Positions 1 through 7,393 of a stretch of DNA of 64,000 nt are shown here, in pieces. Positions within the stretch are counted from its first letter, which is position 1. The number at the start of each line of letters is the position of its first letter. The DNA comes from a virus. Location of the stretch: IMG/VR virus record IMGVR_UViG_3300042691_015370, positions 62,001 to 126,000 of that record. One strand, written 5' to 3'. The notes under the pieces are model-generated. The model had not been told where the DNA came from. It searched no databases and saw only the letters and a list, made by a program, of their open reading frames with translations. Made by a program: the position numbers and the translations under genes.

Positions 1-448
1 AATCCGAGCCACTCTTTTGCGCTAAGGACAATGACCCGCCAGCCCTAACGTGACCCTCAGTCCAAAACCAACCAACCAAAGCAACAAAGTCATCATCATA
101 TTTAGCAGTATCTGGCAGATTTGAAACCCTACGTCCACACGGAATCGAATCACGGCTAGTTAGGGCATCTGAGGTTACTACTCGCTTTTCTTTCCTCCAG
201 CTACCACGAGATGAGATGGTATGATTAACGTACCATCTGTGATTCTTGGTCGTTAAAGAAGAGTGCGACAAACCCTCAATTGATACAAGCTCTTGATCAA
301 TAGCATCAAAGACATTCACACTAAGGGCAGGTTGCCACTCCGCTAGGTCAGTTTCTGCATTGTAGGTAAGAACATCCTCGCCCTCAACAACATCTTGGTA
401 CGTTTTCCAGCCTCTACGGGTCAAAATTTGGGTTTCGCTATCAGCGCA
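1..448 (-). other. Intein (Hint domain with LAGLIDADG-type endonuclease start), truncated by window edge
   Basis: Begins at Cys163 of the nuclease (codon 448-446). Splicing block A is visible as CADSETQILTRRGW followed by a VVEGEDVLTYN turn. Block B is LTTKNHRW (Thr229, His232). A LAGLIDADG-like helix, FVALVGWFWTEGH (283-295), marks the start of a homing endonuclease domain. At least 149 intein residues are present; the second LAGLIDADG helix and the C-terminal His-Asn/Cys splice junction lie beyond position 1. The insertion point just after DIQF of the nuclease active-site region is the kind of conserved position inteins favour. What is seen is the motif set; splicing activity is inferred. 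Confidence 0.87.
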
Positions 449-934
449 GAACTGGATGTCGAAGCCTAAGTTCGTTTTGTTGGGCCGCTGACCAGTCTTG
501 AGGTCCACTACCTTCAGTTGCTTGGAACCTTTGACTGTTTCAAGGATGTCTACAATCCCAGAAAGTTGATGGTCACCAATGTCAACACAGAACCTGTGCT
601 CTGTGGCGATCACCTCACGCTCAACCCACTTGCAGTTCTCGTGATACTCACGAATGAACTTCAGCCCACGTTCCCGATAGTCCTCATGTGAGGTTCTTGG
701 AAAATAGAACTTCGGCTCAATGTCGAACTCTTCTGGGTTGTCCCAAGCATACAGGAAAGAATGCTCTGCATCCTCAAGCTTCTTTGTGTTGTTGTAGATC
801 TCCAGAGCCATATGCACAGCAGTACCAAAAGAGGCAGCAGCATTCTGAATCTGTGGCCGTTGCTCTACATAATTGAATCGCCACTGCAAGCTGCAATTCA
901 TGAAGGAACGGATCATAGATGGGCTAAACTTCAT
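1..934 (-). CDS. PD-(D/E)XK (Cas4/RecB-type) nuclease interrupted by an intein; 3' end off window
   Basis: Open from the ATG at 934 to the left edge (311 codons), so the C-terminus is missing. Residues 1-162 read as a RecB/Cas4-family nuclease: an N-terminal SPSMIRSFMNC...QWRF segment, FGTAVH (His41), GIVDI (Asp129) and VVDLKTG (Asp144, Lys146), then the start of the QxxxY-type motif at Gln161. At Cys163 the sequence switches to an intein (separate entry), so the active-site region is split. The family cleaves or resects DNA ends and is usual in phage recombination and replication. The start overlaps the stop of the helix-turn-helix gene upstream by ATGA, implying coupled translation. The downstream nuclease half should resume left of this window with Cys, Ser or Thr as first residue. 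Confidence 0.85.
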   Translation of the reverse strand, partial: MKFSPSMIRSFMNCSLQWRFNYVEQRPQIQNAAASFGTAVHMALEIYNNTKKLEDAEHSFLYAWDNPEEFDIEPKFYFPRTSHEDYRERGLKFIREYHENCKWVEREVIATEHRFCVDIGDHQLSGIVDILETVKGSKQLKVVDLKTGQRPNKTNLGFDIQFCADSETQILTRRGWKTYQDVVEGEDVLTYNAETDLAEWQPALSVNVFDAIDQELVSIEGLSHSSLTTKNHRWYVNHTISSRGSWRKEKRVVTSDALTSRDSIPCGRRVSNLPDTAKYDDDFVALVGWFWTEGHVRAGGSLSLAQKSGSD

Positions 935-1164
935 TCACACCCCGCTAAGAAAAGAATCTCTACATCATTCAATTCAAGTTCCTTTGCAATCTTCACGAAC
1001 GTATCGACTGGTGGTTTTGAGCCACCGCTTTCAATCTTAGAGATGTAAGATGGAGACAGGCCACAGGCAGTAGACAGGGAACGAGCAGAGATGCCCTTCT
1101 CCGTTCTCATCAACTTAAGGACCGCACTAAAGGGCAGACCTGTTGCCTTAGCAAAGTCAATCAT
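931..1164 (-). CDS. XRE-family helix-turn-helix DNA-binding protein
   Basis: A 77-residue single-domain protein. The HTH runs through most of the chain: KGISARSLSTACGLSPSYIS is the turn and recognition helix, followed by KIESGGSKPP and a VDTFVKIAKELEL helix typical of Cro/C1-type XRE proteins. I prefer the ATG at 1164, which overlaps the previous gene's stop by ATGA and has a GGTGA upstream. A GTG at 1194 would add ten residues and a longer overlap. The next gene (nuclease) again overlaps by ATGA, so the two are co-translated. It probably acts as a small transcription regulator or a DNA-binding partner of the nuclease; which of these cannot be told from sequence. Confidence 0.8.
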   Translation of the reverse strand: MIDFAKATGLPFSAVLKLMRTEKGISARSLSTACGLSPSYISKIESGGSKPPVDTFVKIAKELELNDVEILFLAGCE

Positions 1165-1583
1165 TTCACCAGAACCTTGGCACAGCCCAGACACTCCCAG
1201 CCTTGTGAGTCTTCTTTATAGACACCACCATAAACCGATAGGTGCGGACACTCTTCCACGAAATTGAACTTATCTGGTAACTTGTTCAAACCCTTCATGG
1301 GAGCCATGAAATACTCTCCCACATTGATCATAAGATCAGCACGAATCCAACCAATCAGTACGCCATTGTCAATACCGAGGACCATTATATCGGCATATGG
1401 AGCGCCAGTATGTAGCATCGAACCGTGAATTTCACCATAAGCTGGAGCCACTTTGTGACCCGTATTATCGGTCAGGATCACACCCTCGTTGCAAAAATCA
1501 TCAACCTGCAAATTGACGCAATACTTGTTCACGAACGAGTCGATAACTTTTCTTTGGTTCGGATCGGTGTTGATGTTACGCAC
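1161..1583 (-). CDS. Hypothetical protein with C-terminal Cys/His cluster
   Basis: 140 residues, not recognised. The body (residues 1-105) is a mixed alpha/beta sequence with a VLGIDNGVLIGWIRADLMI strand pattern. The last 30 residues contain CPHLSVYGG and WECLGCAKVLV, a C-x-H plus C-x-x-C arrangement that could bind zinc. It lies in a compact minus-strand run: its start overlaps the membrane protein stop by 8 nt and its stop overlaps the HTH start by ATGA. No catalytic motif was seen. Confidence 0.6.
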   Translation of the reverse strand: MRNINTDPNQRKVIDSFVNKYCVNLQVDDFCNEGVILTDNTGHKVAPAYGEIHGSMLHTGAPYADIMVLGIDNGVLIGWIRADLMINVGEYFMAPMKGLNKLPDKFNFVEECPHLSVYGGVYKEDSQGWECLGCAKVLVK

Positions 1584-1908
1584 TCGGCAATTTTACCAGA
1601 TCCGCTCCAGTGACAGGAGTTAAGGCTTCGATGTGGCGTCCGAGAAATCTCCCGGCAGCGCCGACTGGCTCAAATCTTCTCACAAAAGGAGGAAAGAAAA
1701 AGTCAAACAAGTGGAAGGTGAGCAGTAGCCACATGAAGATTACCGGCCAGCGACGCACTGGATGCTGTAGGGCATACCTAAAGGCTGAAGACATCGTGTA
1801 GTAGTCACACTTGCCACGATGCTCTTGTATAACCAGCATTGAGTCCATAACAAGCACATAGATAGTTAACCCGGCCCAAGCATAACCGGCAGGACGTAGC
1901 TGAGCCAT
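1576..1908 (-). CDS. Small two-helix membrane protein
   Basis: 110 residues with two clear hydrophobic segments, about residues 8-27 (GYAWAGLTIYVLVMDSMLVI) and 54-73 (WPVIFMWLLLTFHLFDFFFP), separated by a charged loop. It ends in a soluble Arg-rich tail. It starts at a TGATG junction with the preceding tail gene. Two-helix proteins after tail genes are sometimes holins or tail-associated membrane proteins, but no endolysin is present nearby, so a lysis role is only a possibility. Membrane location is the only firm statement. Confidence 0.6.
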   Translation of the reverse strand: MAQLRPAGYAWAGLTIYVLVMDSMLVIQEHRGKCDYYTMSSAFRYALQHPVRRWPVIFMWLLLTFHLFDFFFPPFVRRFEPVGAAGRFLGRHIEALTPVTGADLVKLPSA

Positions 1909-2939
1909 CAGATCATACCAACCTTCCAGCCCCCCAAACTTCCTGCACGGAACTGATAATCATAGATGCGTGGGTATGACCAATCAGGACCATGCGGTTC
2001 GGCCATCATCGCAAGGGTATGAATTGCCCAACTTGGGTTGTATAAATGAGGAAACCGTTTGGGGTTAACTAGTAAATCTCTAGGCGGAAATGGCCCTTGA
2101 TAGCGCTCCCAGTTAAACAAATCCGAGAGACTCCCGCCCGCCCCATATGGAATGTCTCCACTTTCAGTCTCCATACGAACCGCAAAGCCATACCTGCTAG
2201 GGTTTTGCTTTACATAAAACTTACTGCGATCATTATACACCTCGACTACTGGGCGAGAGTGAGCCGGAAATAAAAACATATAGGCAATCGCATTCCCATT
2301 TTCAAGTATGTTACCTTCTTCCGGTACCCAATCTGGATCAAATTCATAAGCAAAATAACTAACACCAAGAGCTAGCAATGGAGTGTTTGCAGAAATCCAA
2401 GAATAAGCACCCGGAACATCGTTAAAAATACCAGCCCAAGCAGGCTGAGTCCAAGCTTCTGTACCACTTGGGATACAAATTTGCTCAACAACCACATATG
2501 ACTGAGAGGCCCTGAAGTTCTCTGGAACTGGTTCTTCAAGAGAGAAAACTCTAGCCAAGCGATTAGAGCTAATGTTACTAGCAAAACAAGTTGAATAATC
2601 TATCATAAACATCTGCACCTGTGAACCGGTCGGATTAAAACCCGTTTCTACACGAGCATAACTTCCTTGTGGCAACAGAAGATTCCGAATCAAGTCAGCA
2701 GCCCAAGGATTACTAGAAGTGTCAGGTATATCCGCTGGAAGAACCTGTGCCCAAGCGCCGCTTTCAATACCTTGAAGGCGGCGGATATAACCATTTGACC
2801 GAATCAATCCCTCACCAGACCACTGAAGAGGAACAATGCTCGCTAGTCTACCACCGGTCTGTGGTATGAACTGCCCATTGACGATACCAGTTCCATCAAA
2901 AGTGTCTCTACCAGATACATAGTTGCCAGAAACAGTCAT
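1908..2939 (-). CDS. Putative minor tail or baseplate protein
   Basis: 343 residues, not recognised by family. Rich in aromatic residues, Gly and Pro (for example GGRLASIVPLQWSGEGLIRS and SWAIHTLAMMAEPHGPDWSY), with predicted beta-type sequence throughout, as in phage tail appendages. It is the last of a run of tail genes and overlaps the preceding gene by ATGA and the following one by TGATG. Structural assignment rests on position and composition only. Confidence 0.5.
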   Translation of the reverse strand: MTVSGNYVSGRDTFDGTGIVNGQFIPQTGGRLASIVPLQWSGEGLIRSNGYIRRLQGIESGAWAQVLPADIPDTSSNPWAADLIRNLLLPQGSYARVETGFNPTGSQVQMFMIDYSTCFASNISSNRLARVFSLEEPVPENFRASQSYVVVEQICIPSGTEAWTQPAWAGIFNDVPGAYSWISANTPLLALGVSYFAYEFDPDWVPEEGNILENGNAIAYMFLFPAHSRPVVEVYNDRSKFYVKQNPSRYGFAVRMETESGDIPYGAGGSLSDLFNWERYQGPFPPRDLLVNPKRFPHLYNPSWAIHTLAMMAEPHGPDWSYPRIYDYQFRAGSLGGWKVGMI

Positions 2940-3355
2940 GAAACATACTCTCCAACCAACTGAATAACAACATTCTCATGTCCAGAAGCTACCAAACTTC
3001 TGATAAAAACAGGCTCAAATGGAGAAATGATAGGTGGGTTATTACTTCTTTCACTCATAAAAGTAAAGGTGGTCTGATATTTCCTAGGAGAGAGTGACTT
3101 CACTGCAAGTGACGTTTCCTGTCGTGGATCATCTAGACGAATGACTTGCAACAAACCCCAAAATTCGTCAGTAGGCGGTAAATTGCTAGCGGTAATAGTT
3201 CCACCAGTCAAAAGCAATGATCGTGCCGGGTACCACAGTCCAGAGTCCGAAACATCAAGCGGGCCATATAGGCTAAAGGGCGGAATTGTAGCGTATTCAC
3301 GACGACGACTACGAGGACGTGCAGGAGACTCGTCGCGAGTAAAGTACATTTTCAT
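2936..3355 (-). CDS. Putative minor tail protein
   Basis: 139 residues from the ATG at 3355. An in-frame TTG at 3361 is possible but less likely. The N-terminus is basic (RDESPARPRSRRREYATIPP), followed by a beta-rich domain with LLLTGGTITASNLPPTDEFW and a C-terminal HENVVIQLVGEYVS strand. The neighbours suggest a component of the tail tip or appendage. No catalytic motif was seen. Confidence 0.5.
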   Translation of the reverse strand: MKMYFTRDESPARPRSRRREYATIPPFSLYGPLDVSDSGLWYPARSLLLTGGTITASNLPPTDEFWGLLQVIRLDDPRQETSLAVKSLSPRKYQTTFTFMSERSNNPPIISPFEPVFIRSLVASGHENVVIQLVGEYVS

Positions 3356-3357
3356 GA

Positions 3358-4362
3358 TCAACCACCATATCCCGGTGGCGTTTCATCTGCTTCATACCAC
3401 TCTCCATCCCAGAATCCAGCACTACCGGGTCGCCACTGAACCTGTGGCCTAACAATTATCTCATATTCCGGTGGAGTTTGGTCCGCACGGTACCAATGAC
3501 CGTTCCAGTAACCAGCATGGCCCGGACGCCACTGAACCTGTGGCCTAATAGCACCATCATCTGGATATCCGGGTGGGGTTTCGTCTGCTCTGTACCACTG
3601 ACCGTTCCACCAACCAGCAGTACCCTTAAATCCAGCCAAGTACTTTGCGTACTCAGCCTGATAATACTTAGTGCTTCGACTAACCATACCACCATTGCCA
3701 TCAGGGACCATATCTTGAGCAAATACCATAGGTGGCTGCAATGCTCTCCAAGCCTCGTAGGACAAAGGGGAACCGTTTTCGGCCGGGGGCTTCCACTTAG
3801 AGGCAGCCTTAACAAAGGCTGTGTCAGCAGCGTTGCCAGCCATAGTGCCGGATGAAGGATTGCTCAGAGCCATACCGGAAGCAGACCAATGTACGATGAA
3901 AGCTGTGTTGGCTGGACCATCACACACACTCACAACCTTAGCACCAATGTATTTCTGATCAGAAGGTATCGCTTCTTCCACATGCCAATCAATAACTAAG
4001 GCGGTAATAATGGGAGCTTCGCCCTCAATCATGCCACTCACAGGTTCACCGATCAAAGCAGGGAAATCTTCGCTAGGATTATTTGTCCACAACAGGTTGT
4101 CAGGACCTTTAATCTCAAAACCGAATGTAACGACTGGCACATTAGTAAAGGGAACGTTAAACCAAATATCTTTCTCCGCTTCACCGGGACCATTAACCAA
4201 GAACTTGCCATGTACTGGCACTCCACCGGCAAAAGACTCTTCCAAATCTTTCGTTCTCTTATTGATAGCATTTTGCTGAGCGTTGTGGAGGGCCGCCATC
4301 TGTGAGGCAATATTTTGCTGCATGATCCTATAGGAATTGGCGGTTTGTTGACTGAAATTCAT
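3358..4362 (-). CDS. Minor tail protein with three C-terminal W-x-G-x-W-Y repeats
   Basis: 334 residues. The first 45 residues are helical and Gln-rich (QQTANSYRIMQQNIASQMAA), consistent with a coiled-coil attachment stem. The middle is a beta domain (FLVNGPGEAEKDIWFNVPF). The C-terminus carries three tandem copies of a roughly 28-residue unit with the consensus PG-x-AG-(W/Y/F)W-(N/D)-G-x-WY-x-AD-x-TPP-(G/E)-Y. The repeats are also visible at DNA level (about 3361-3640), with units joined by RPQVQW. The pattern suggests a small aromatic-rich binding module, possibly for host glycans. The domain class is inferred, not recognised. Confidence 0.6.
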   Translation of the reverse strand: MNFSQQTANSYRIMQQNIASQMAALHNAQQNAINKRTKDLEESFAGGVPVHGKFLVNGPGEAEKDIWFNVPFTNVPVVTFGFEIKGPDNLLWTNNPSEDFPALIGEPVSGMIEGEAPIITALVIDWHVEEAIPSDQKYIGAKVVSVCDGPANTAFIVHWSASGMALSNPSSGTMAGNAADTAFVKAASKWKPPAENGSPLSYEAWRALQPPMVFAQDMVPDGNGGMVSRSTKYYQAEYAKYLAGFKGTAGWWNGQWYRADETPPGYPDDGAIRPQVQWRPGHAGYWNGHWYRADQTPPEYEIIVRPQVQWRPGSAGFWDGEWYEADETPPGYGG

Positions 4363-4364
4363 GA

Positions 4365-5213
4365 CTATGCCACCACCGTTATCGTATCTTGCACAGACTT
4401 TGCTACAATATTATCGGCCAAAAACGTGACTTTTAGAACCCCAGCACCCGTAGCCGCTGGCATACCAGAAATACGATAATAATATGTGTGTGTTTCGTCC
4501 GCTACGCCTAGCGAACCTAACATTAAAGTTGTGTTGACGTTTGGTAGCTGCTGACTATAGACAACATCACCGTCTAAAGAATCCTCAAAGATCTGAATAG
4601 TGCGATTAAGTCCACGCAAGGGATTCGTAAGGATATCGGTGCGAATACGAAAGTTAGTTGCTTGATTATTTAGAGTTAACTGACCCTCAAGCTTCCAGTA
4701 GCTACCAACTGATTCATAAGTAAACCCCTCTTGTTGAGAAGCGGGCCAAAACACTACGTCAGTAGAGGCAAGCGCTGAATGAATGGGTGCAGGATCTGAA
4801 GGAGTGCCCTTGAGAGTCACGGCCAGAGCACCGTCCCAGATGTTCTCTTTAACATAAGTGATAAGATCTGCCCAATCAGAAGCTGAAAGATCGGATCTAA
4901 AGGAAAGGCCATCAAATCCATTGGCCTGATCCATAAAATCAAGCAACATCTGTTCATGATCACTATCTAAAGAGTCGGTCCATGTCACATCAATGTTCGG
5001 ACCGTACAGCTTCACGTTTGGATACATGGGACGGAACTGATCATAAAACGCATTGTAAAAGGCAATGTATCGATTAAAATCGCTGTAACCAATACCCTCC
5101 ATATCCTCCCAAACCAAAATACTATCAAATTCATATGCAGCCTGCATGCTAAGAATGTATTCAAGGTAGGTGTCTGATGGTCTAGGTGGCCCAATATCAA
5201 TAATCTCTGGCAT
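4365..5213 (-). CDS. Minor tail protein with glycoside hydrolase-like N-terminal region
   Basis: 282 residues. Residues 1-135 resemble a fragment of a glycosidase TIM barrel: FDSILVWEDMEGIGYSDFN, then IAFYNAFYDQFRPMYPNVKL and a YGPNIDVTW strand. The W-E-D-M-E-G strand end corresponds to the W-N-E-x-x-G acid/base segment seen in several clan-A glycosidases and phage minor tail proteins. The usual Asn-Glu pair appears here as Glu-Asp, so activity is doubtful. The C-terminal half is a beta domain (WKLEGQLTLNNQATNFRIR). It may bind host surface polysaccharide. Confidence 0.55.
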   Translation of the reverse strand: MPEIIDIGPPRPSDTYLEYILSMQAAYEFDSILVWEDMEGIGYSDFNRYIAFYNAFYDQFRPMYPNVKLYGPNIDVTWTDSLDSDHEQMLLDFMDQANGFDGLSFRSDLSASDWADLITYVKENIWDGALAVTLKGTPSDPAPIHSALASTDVVFWPASQQEGFTYESVGSYWKLEGQLTLNNQATNFRIRTDILTNPLRGLNRTIQIFEDSLDGDVVYSQQLPNVNTTLMLGSLGVADETHTYYYRISGMPAATGAGVLKVTFLADNIVAKSVQDTITVVA

Positions 5214-5222
5214 AACTATCTC

Positions 5223-5726
5223 CTAAATCCATGACCAAGTAATCGAATCAAACTGCACGCTACTTGGGATGTCAGTTGTGTCTCCAGCTTCAGCGTTAAT
5301 GCCGACAGAAATAGCGAGCAATTCATTGCCGACAGGATCTGTGGGGATGAGGCGCAGAGTTGTCGGAGTTGTAGATGGACCCAACTTACTGCCCGTATAA
5401 ACCCAAGCATTTGAAGCGCCAACATCTGTCAAGGTCCAACCAGTCGCCGGTGTCGCCGTACCGGCGACTGTAAGCTCAGCCCCCGTTGGGGAAGCAAAAG
5501 CTACCATCACCGTACAATCAAAGGCTCCGGTAATCATAACACCCGCAACCTCAACATACTCGACATATGTGCAGTCTGGCGGTGGCGTGTCAGTAGGCCA
5601 AATAATCATCTGGTAGTTAGCGCCGTTGCCGCCACCCCCATCTCCAACTGAGGTTGAGAACGATCCGGTCCGAACCTGCATAACAGACTGACCGGCGTTT
5701 TGCTGTGAAATTGTATGAATAGTCAT
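5223..5726 (-). CDS. Putative minor tail protein
   Basis: 167 residues of beta-rich sequence (SFSTSVGDGGGGNGANYQMI, VEYVEVAGVMITGAFDCTVM) ending in a jelly-roll-like tail (LAISVGINAEAGDTTDIP). The pattern of Thr/Val-rich strands after a Gly-rich linker resembles small tail-appendage proteins. It is followed within 10 nt by the glycosidase-like tail gene and preceded within 2 nt by the duplicated-domain protein, so it belongs to one tail transcript. The family was not recognised. Confidence 0.5.
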   Translation of the reverse strand: MTIHTISQQNAGQSVMQVRTGSFSTSVGDGGGGNGANYQMIIWPTDTPPPDCTYVEYVEVAGVMITGAFDCTVMVAFASPTGAELTVAGTATPATGWTLTDVGASNAWVYTGSKLGPSTTPTTLRLIPTDPVGNELLAISVGINAEAGDTTDIPSSVQFDSITWSWI

Positions 5727-5727
5727 A

Positions 5728-6552
5728 TCAGGTCAACCTTACGGAAATAGGATCTGCCTCACCAATAATATAAGACTGACCATTTAACAGTGTAGTTTCT
5801 GGAACATCAATATATGCAAGCAGTGGGGGGTCCGTCTCACTAGCATAGAATCCAATATGATTAAAAGAAGGCCAATCGCCTGTGGCGGTAAATGTGACTA
5901 TGTTGCTTTGCGTTTTGGTCGCCGGTAAAGTAGCTGTTGCCATAGACCATTCAATAAGTTGACGGACATAGCCATCGCCTGAAACTTCGGTAATATCTTG
6001 ACCATTGATATCAAGAAGTGCAACATAAAGACCAGACTCAGGACTCAAAACACTATCAAGAGCAGAGCCAGCGTATTCTGGAAGGATACGCGAATCAAGA
6101 AGATTCATCTCTGCTGTAGATTGATTATCCATATACCAAATTGGTGAGTTAAGACTAGCGTCACGAGGAACAATAAACTCTGCGAGCACCCTCACAGTAT
6201 CACCCGACACAACAGAAAAAGCAGGGTCAATTGGAATAGTGATCCAAGGTGCCCCACCGCCAGTAGGCGTAGACCACAAGCCTAAACCCACAATTGAACC
6301 CCAATTGGAGCCAGCGACAGGAAAGTCATAGTACGTAGGACTCAGACGTTCACAATAGCGTGAACCAATAGTACCTGACCACTGCATTAAAACCCTAGAG
6401 TAGTTACTGCCACCTGAAGTGGATACCTCTGTACCCGGAACATCTAAACCACTTGAGGGCAATGCTGTTAAAAGCCCAACATAGAATTCATCACCAGCCG
6501 AGCACCATTGTTGCAAAATCTGTTCATCAAAGGTAGATTCATTAGTAAACAT
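5728..6552 (-). CDS. Tail fibre-like protein built from two copies of one domain
   Basis: 274 residues consisting of an internal duplication. Copy 1 (about 1-135) reads FYVGLLTALPSSG...GTEVS...YSRVLMQWSG...GSIVGLGLWS...WITIPIDPAFSVVSGD. Copy 2 (about 145-270) reads LYVALLDINGQDITEVSGDGY...RQLIEWSM...NIVTF...WPSFNHIGFYAS...LLAYIDVPETTLLNG. The Y-x-A/G-L-L ... T-E-V-S-G-x-x-Y-x-R ... W pattern is characteristic of a small phage tail-fibre/minor-tail domain often found once per protein. The two copies have diverged strongly in sequence but keep the strand order. Confidence 0.65.
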   Translation of the reverse strand: MFTNESTFDEQILQQWCSAGDEFYVGLLTALPSSGLDVPGTEVSTSGGSNYSRVLMQWSGTIGSRYCERLSPTYYDFPVAGSNWGSIVGLGLWSTPTGGGAPWITIPIDPAFSVVSGDTVRVLAEFIVPRDASLNSPIWYMDNQSTAEMNLLDSRILPEYAGSALDSVLSPESGLYVALLDINGQDITEVSGDGYVRQLIEWSMATATLPATKTQSNIVTFTATGDWPSFNHIGFYASETDPPLLAYIDVPETTLLNGQSYIIGEADPISVRLT

Positions 6553-6562
6553 ATCAAGACCC

Positions 6563-7378
6563 TTAGGGTAATAGTTCCCAAAAAGTAAAACATCTTTGGA
6601 ACGTCATATTGTCTGGCGGAATAAGAGCAGAACTCCCCTGCCAATCGGCGTAATGCTCAGAAGCTACCTGAAGAATGGGGCAATTAGGTCCTTGCTCTGG
6701 AAAACTTACACTTCCGTTCCAAGCTGGGAAATTAGGATTCTCTTGCTGATAGTTCGGAATAAACTTAAAGGTCGTGGCTGGAATATTTTGTCCCACCATA
6801 TTTCTTTTAACATAAACTTCCAGTCTATTAGTACCAGTAATTGGTGACTGATGTACCTGCCAGTAACTAGCGCCGGGTCCAGTAATCTCAACTGTACCTA
6901 ACAAACCCGTAGTATAACGAGGTCCAAAATATTCAAAGACGCCACCCTTCCTAAGATTCACCTTCACAAGCGAATTCCAACCAGTACCATTAACTGTCAC
7001 ATTCTCTAGCCAGATTCCAGCAAACCTTTGGAGGCCGGGGTGGTCTTCGGGAAGAAAAAGACTATCAGGTGCATAAATCTGTCCGGGGTCGTCCACAAAA
7101 GACTGAACACGTTGCTCAAATTCATTGTACACTTCGGACGCTCGCAAACCGTCAGGAAACCCCTGCACAGCACCAGCCCTTGTAGCAGGCGCAGCAGCGC
7201 CGGGCTTAAATTTCACCAAAGTGCGGTGATACTCTGGGGGTGCAAGCTCGGAAGCTGTGTGAGTAGCACCGAAACTGTTGACCGGATTAAGTCGCCAATA
7301 AACCTGAAAGTATCTTTCAGAATAACTATCTAGAGCGATTTTGGCTAAAATTAAGTTTCCATTATCATCATAAGGCAT
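6563..7378 (-). CDS. Putative minor tail protein
   Basis: 271 residues, family not recognised. The N-terminal half has RYFQVYWRLNPVNSFGATHT and the C-terminal half is beta-rich with GLLGTVEITGPGASYWQVHQ and RLEVYVKRNMVGQNIPATTF. It is separated from the large hub gene by only 15 nt. Aromatic-rich, strand-rich sequence and position argue for a virion tail component. Confidence 0.5.
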   Translation of the reverse strand: MPYDDNGNLILAKIALDSYSERYFQVYWRLNPVNSFGATHTASELAPPEYHRTLVKFKPGAAAPATRAGAVQGFPDGLRASEVYNEFEQRVQSFVDDPGQIYAPDSLFLPEDHPGLQRFAGIWLENVTVNGTGWNSLVKVNLRKGGVFEYFGPRYTTGLLGTVEITGPGASYWQVHQSPITGTNRLEVYVKRNMVGQNIPATTFKFIPNYQQENPNFPAWNGSVSFPEQGPNCPILQVASEHYADWQGSSALIPPDNMTFQRCFTFWELLP

Positions 7379-7393
7379 GTAACCCCTCCTGTC

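Noticed and set aside
1576-1908. Holin
   Set aside because: Two membrane helices fit, but no endolysin is present in the window and the gene sits in a tail/DNA-processing run, so it is left as a membrane protein.
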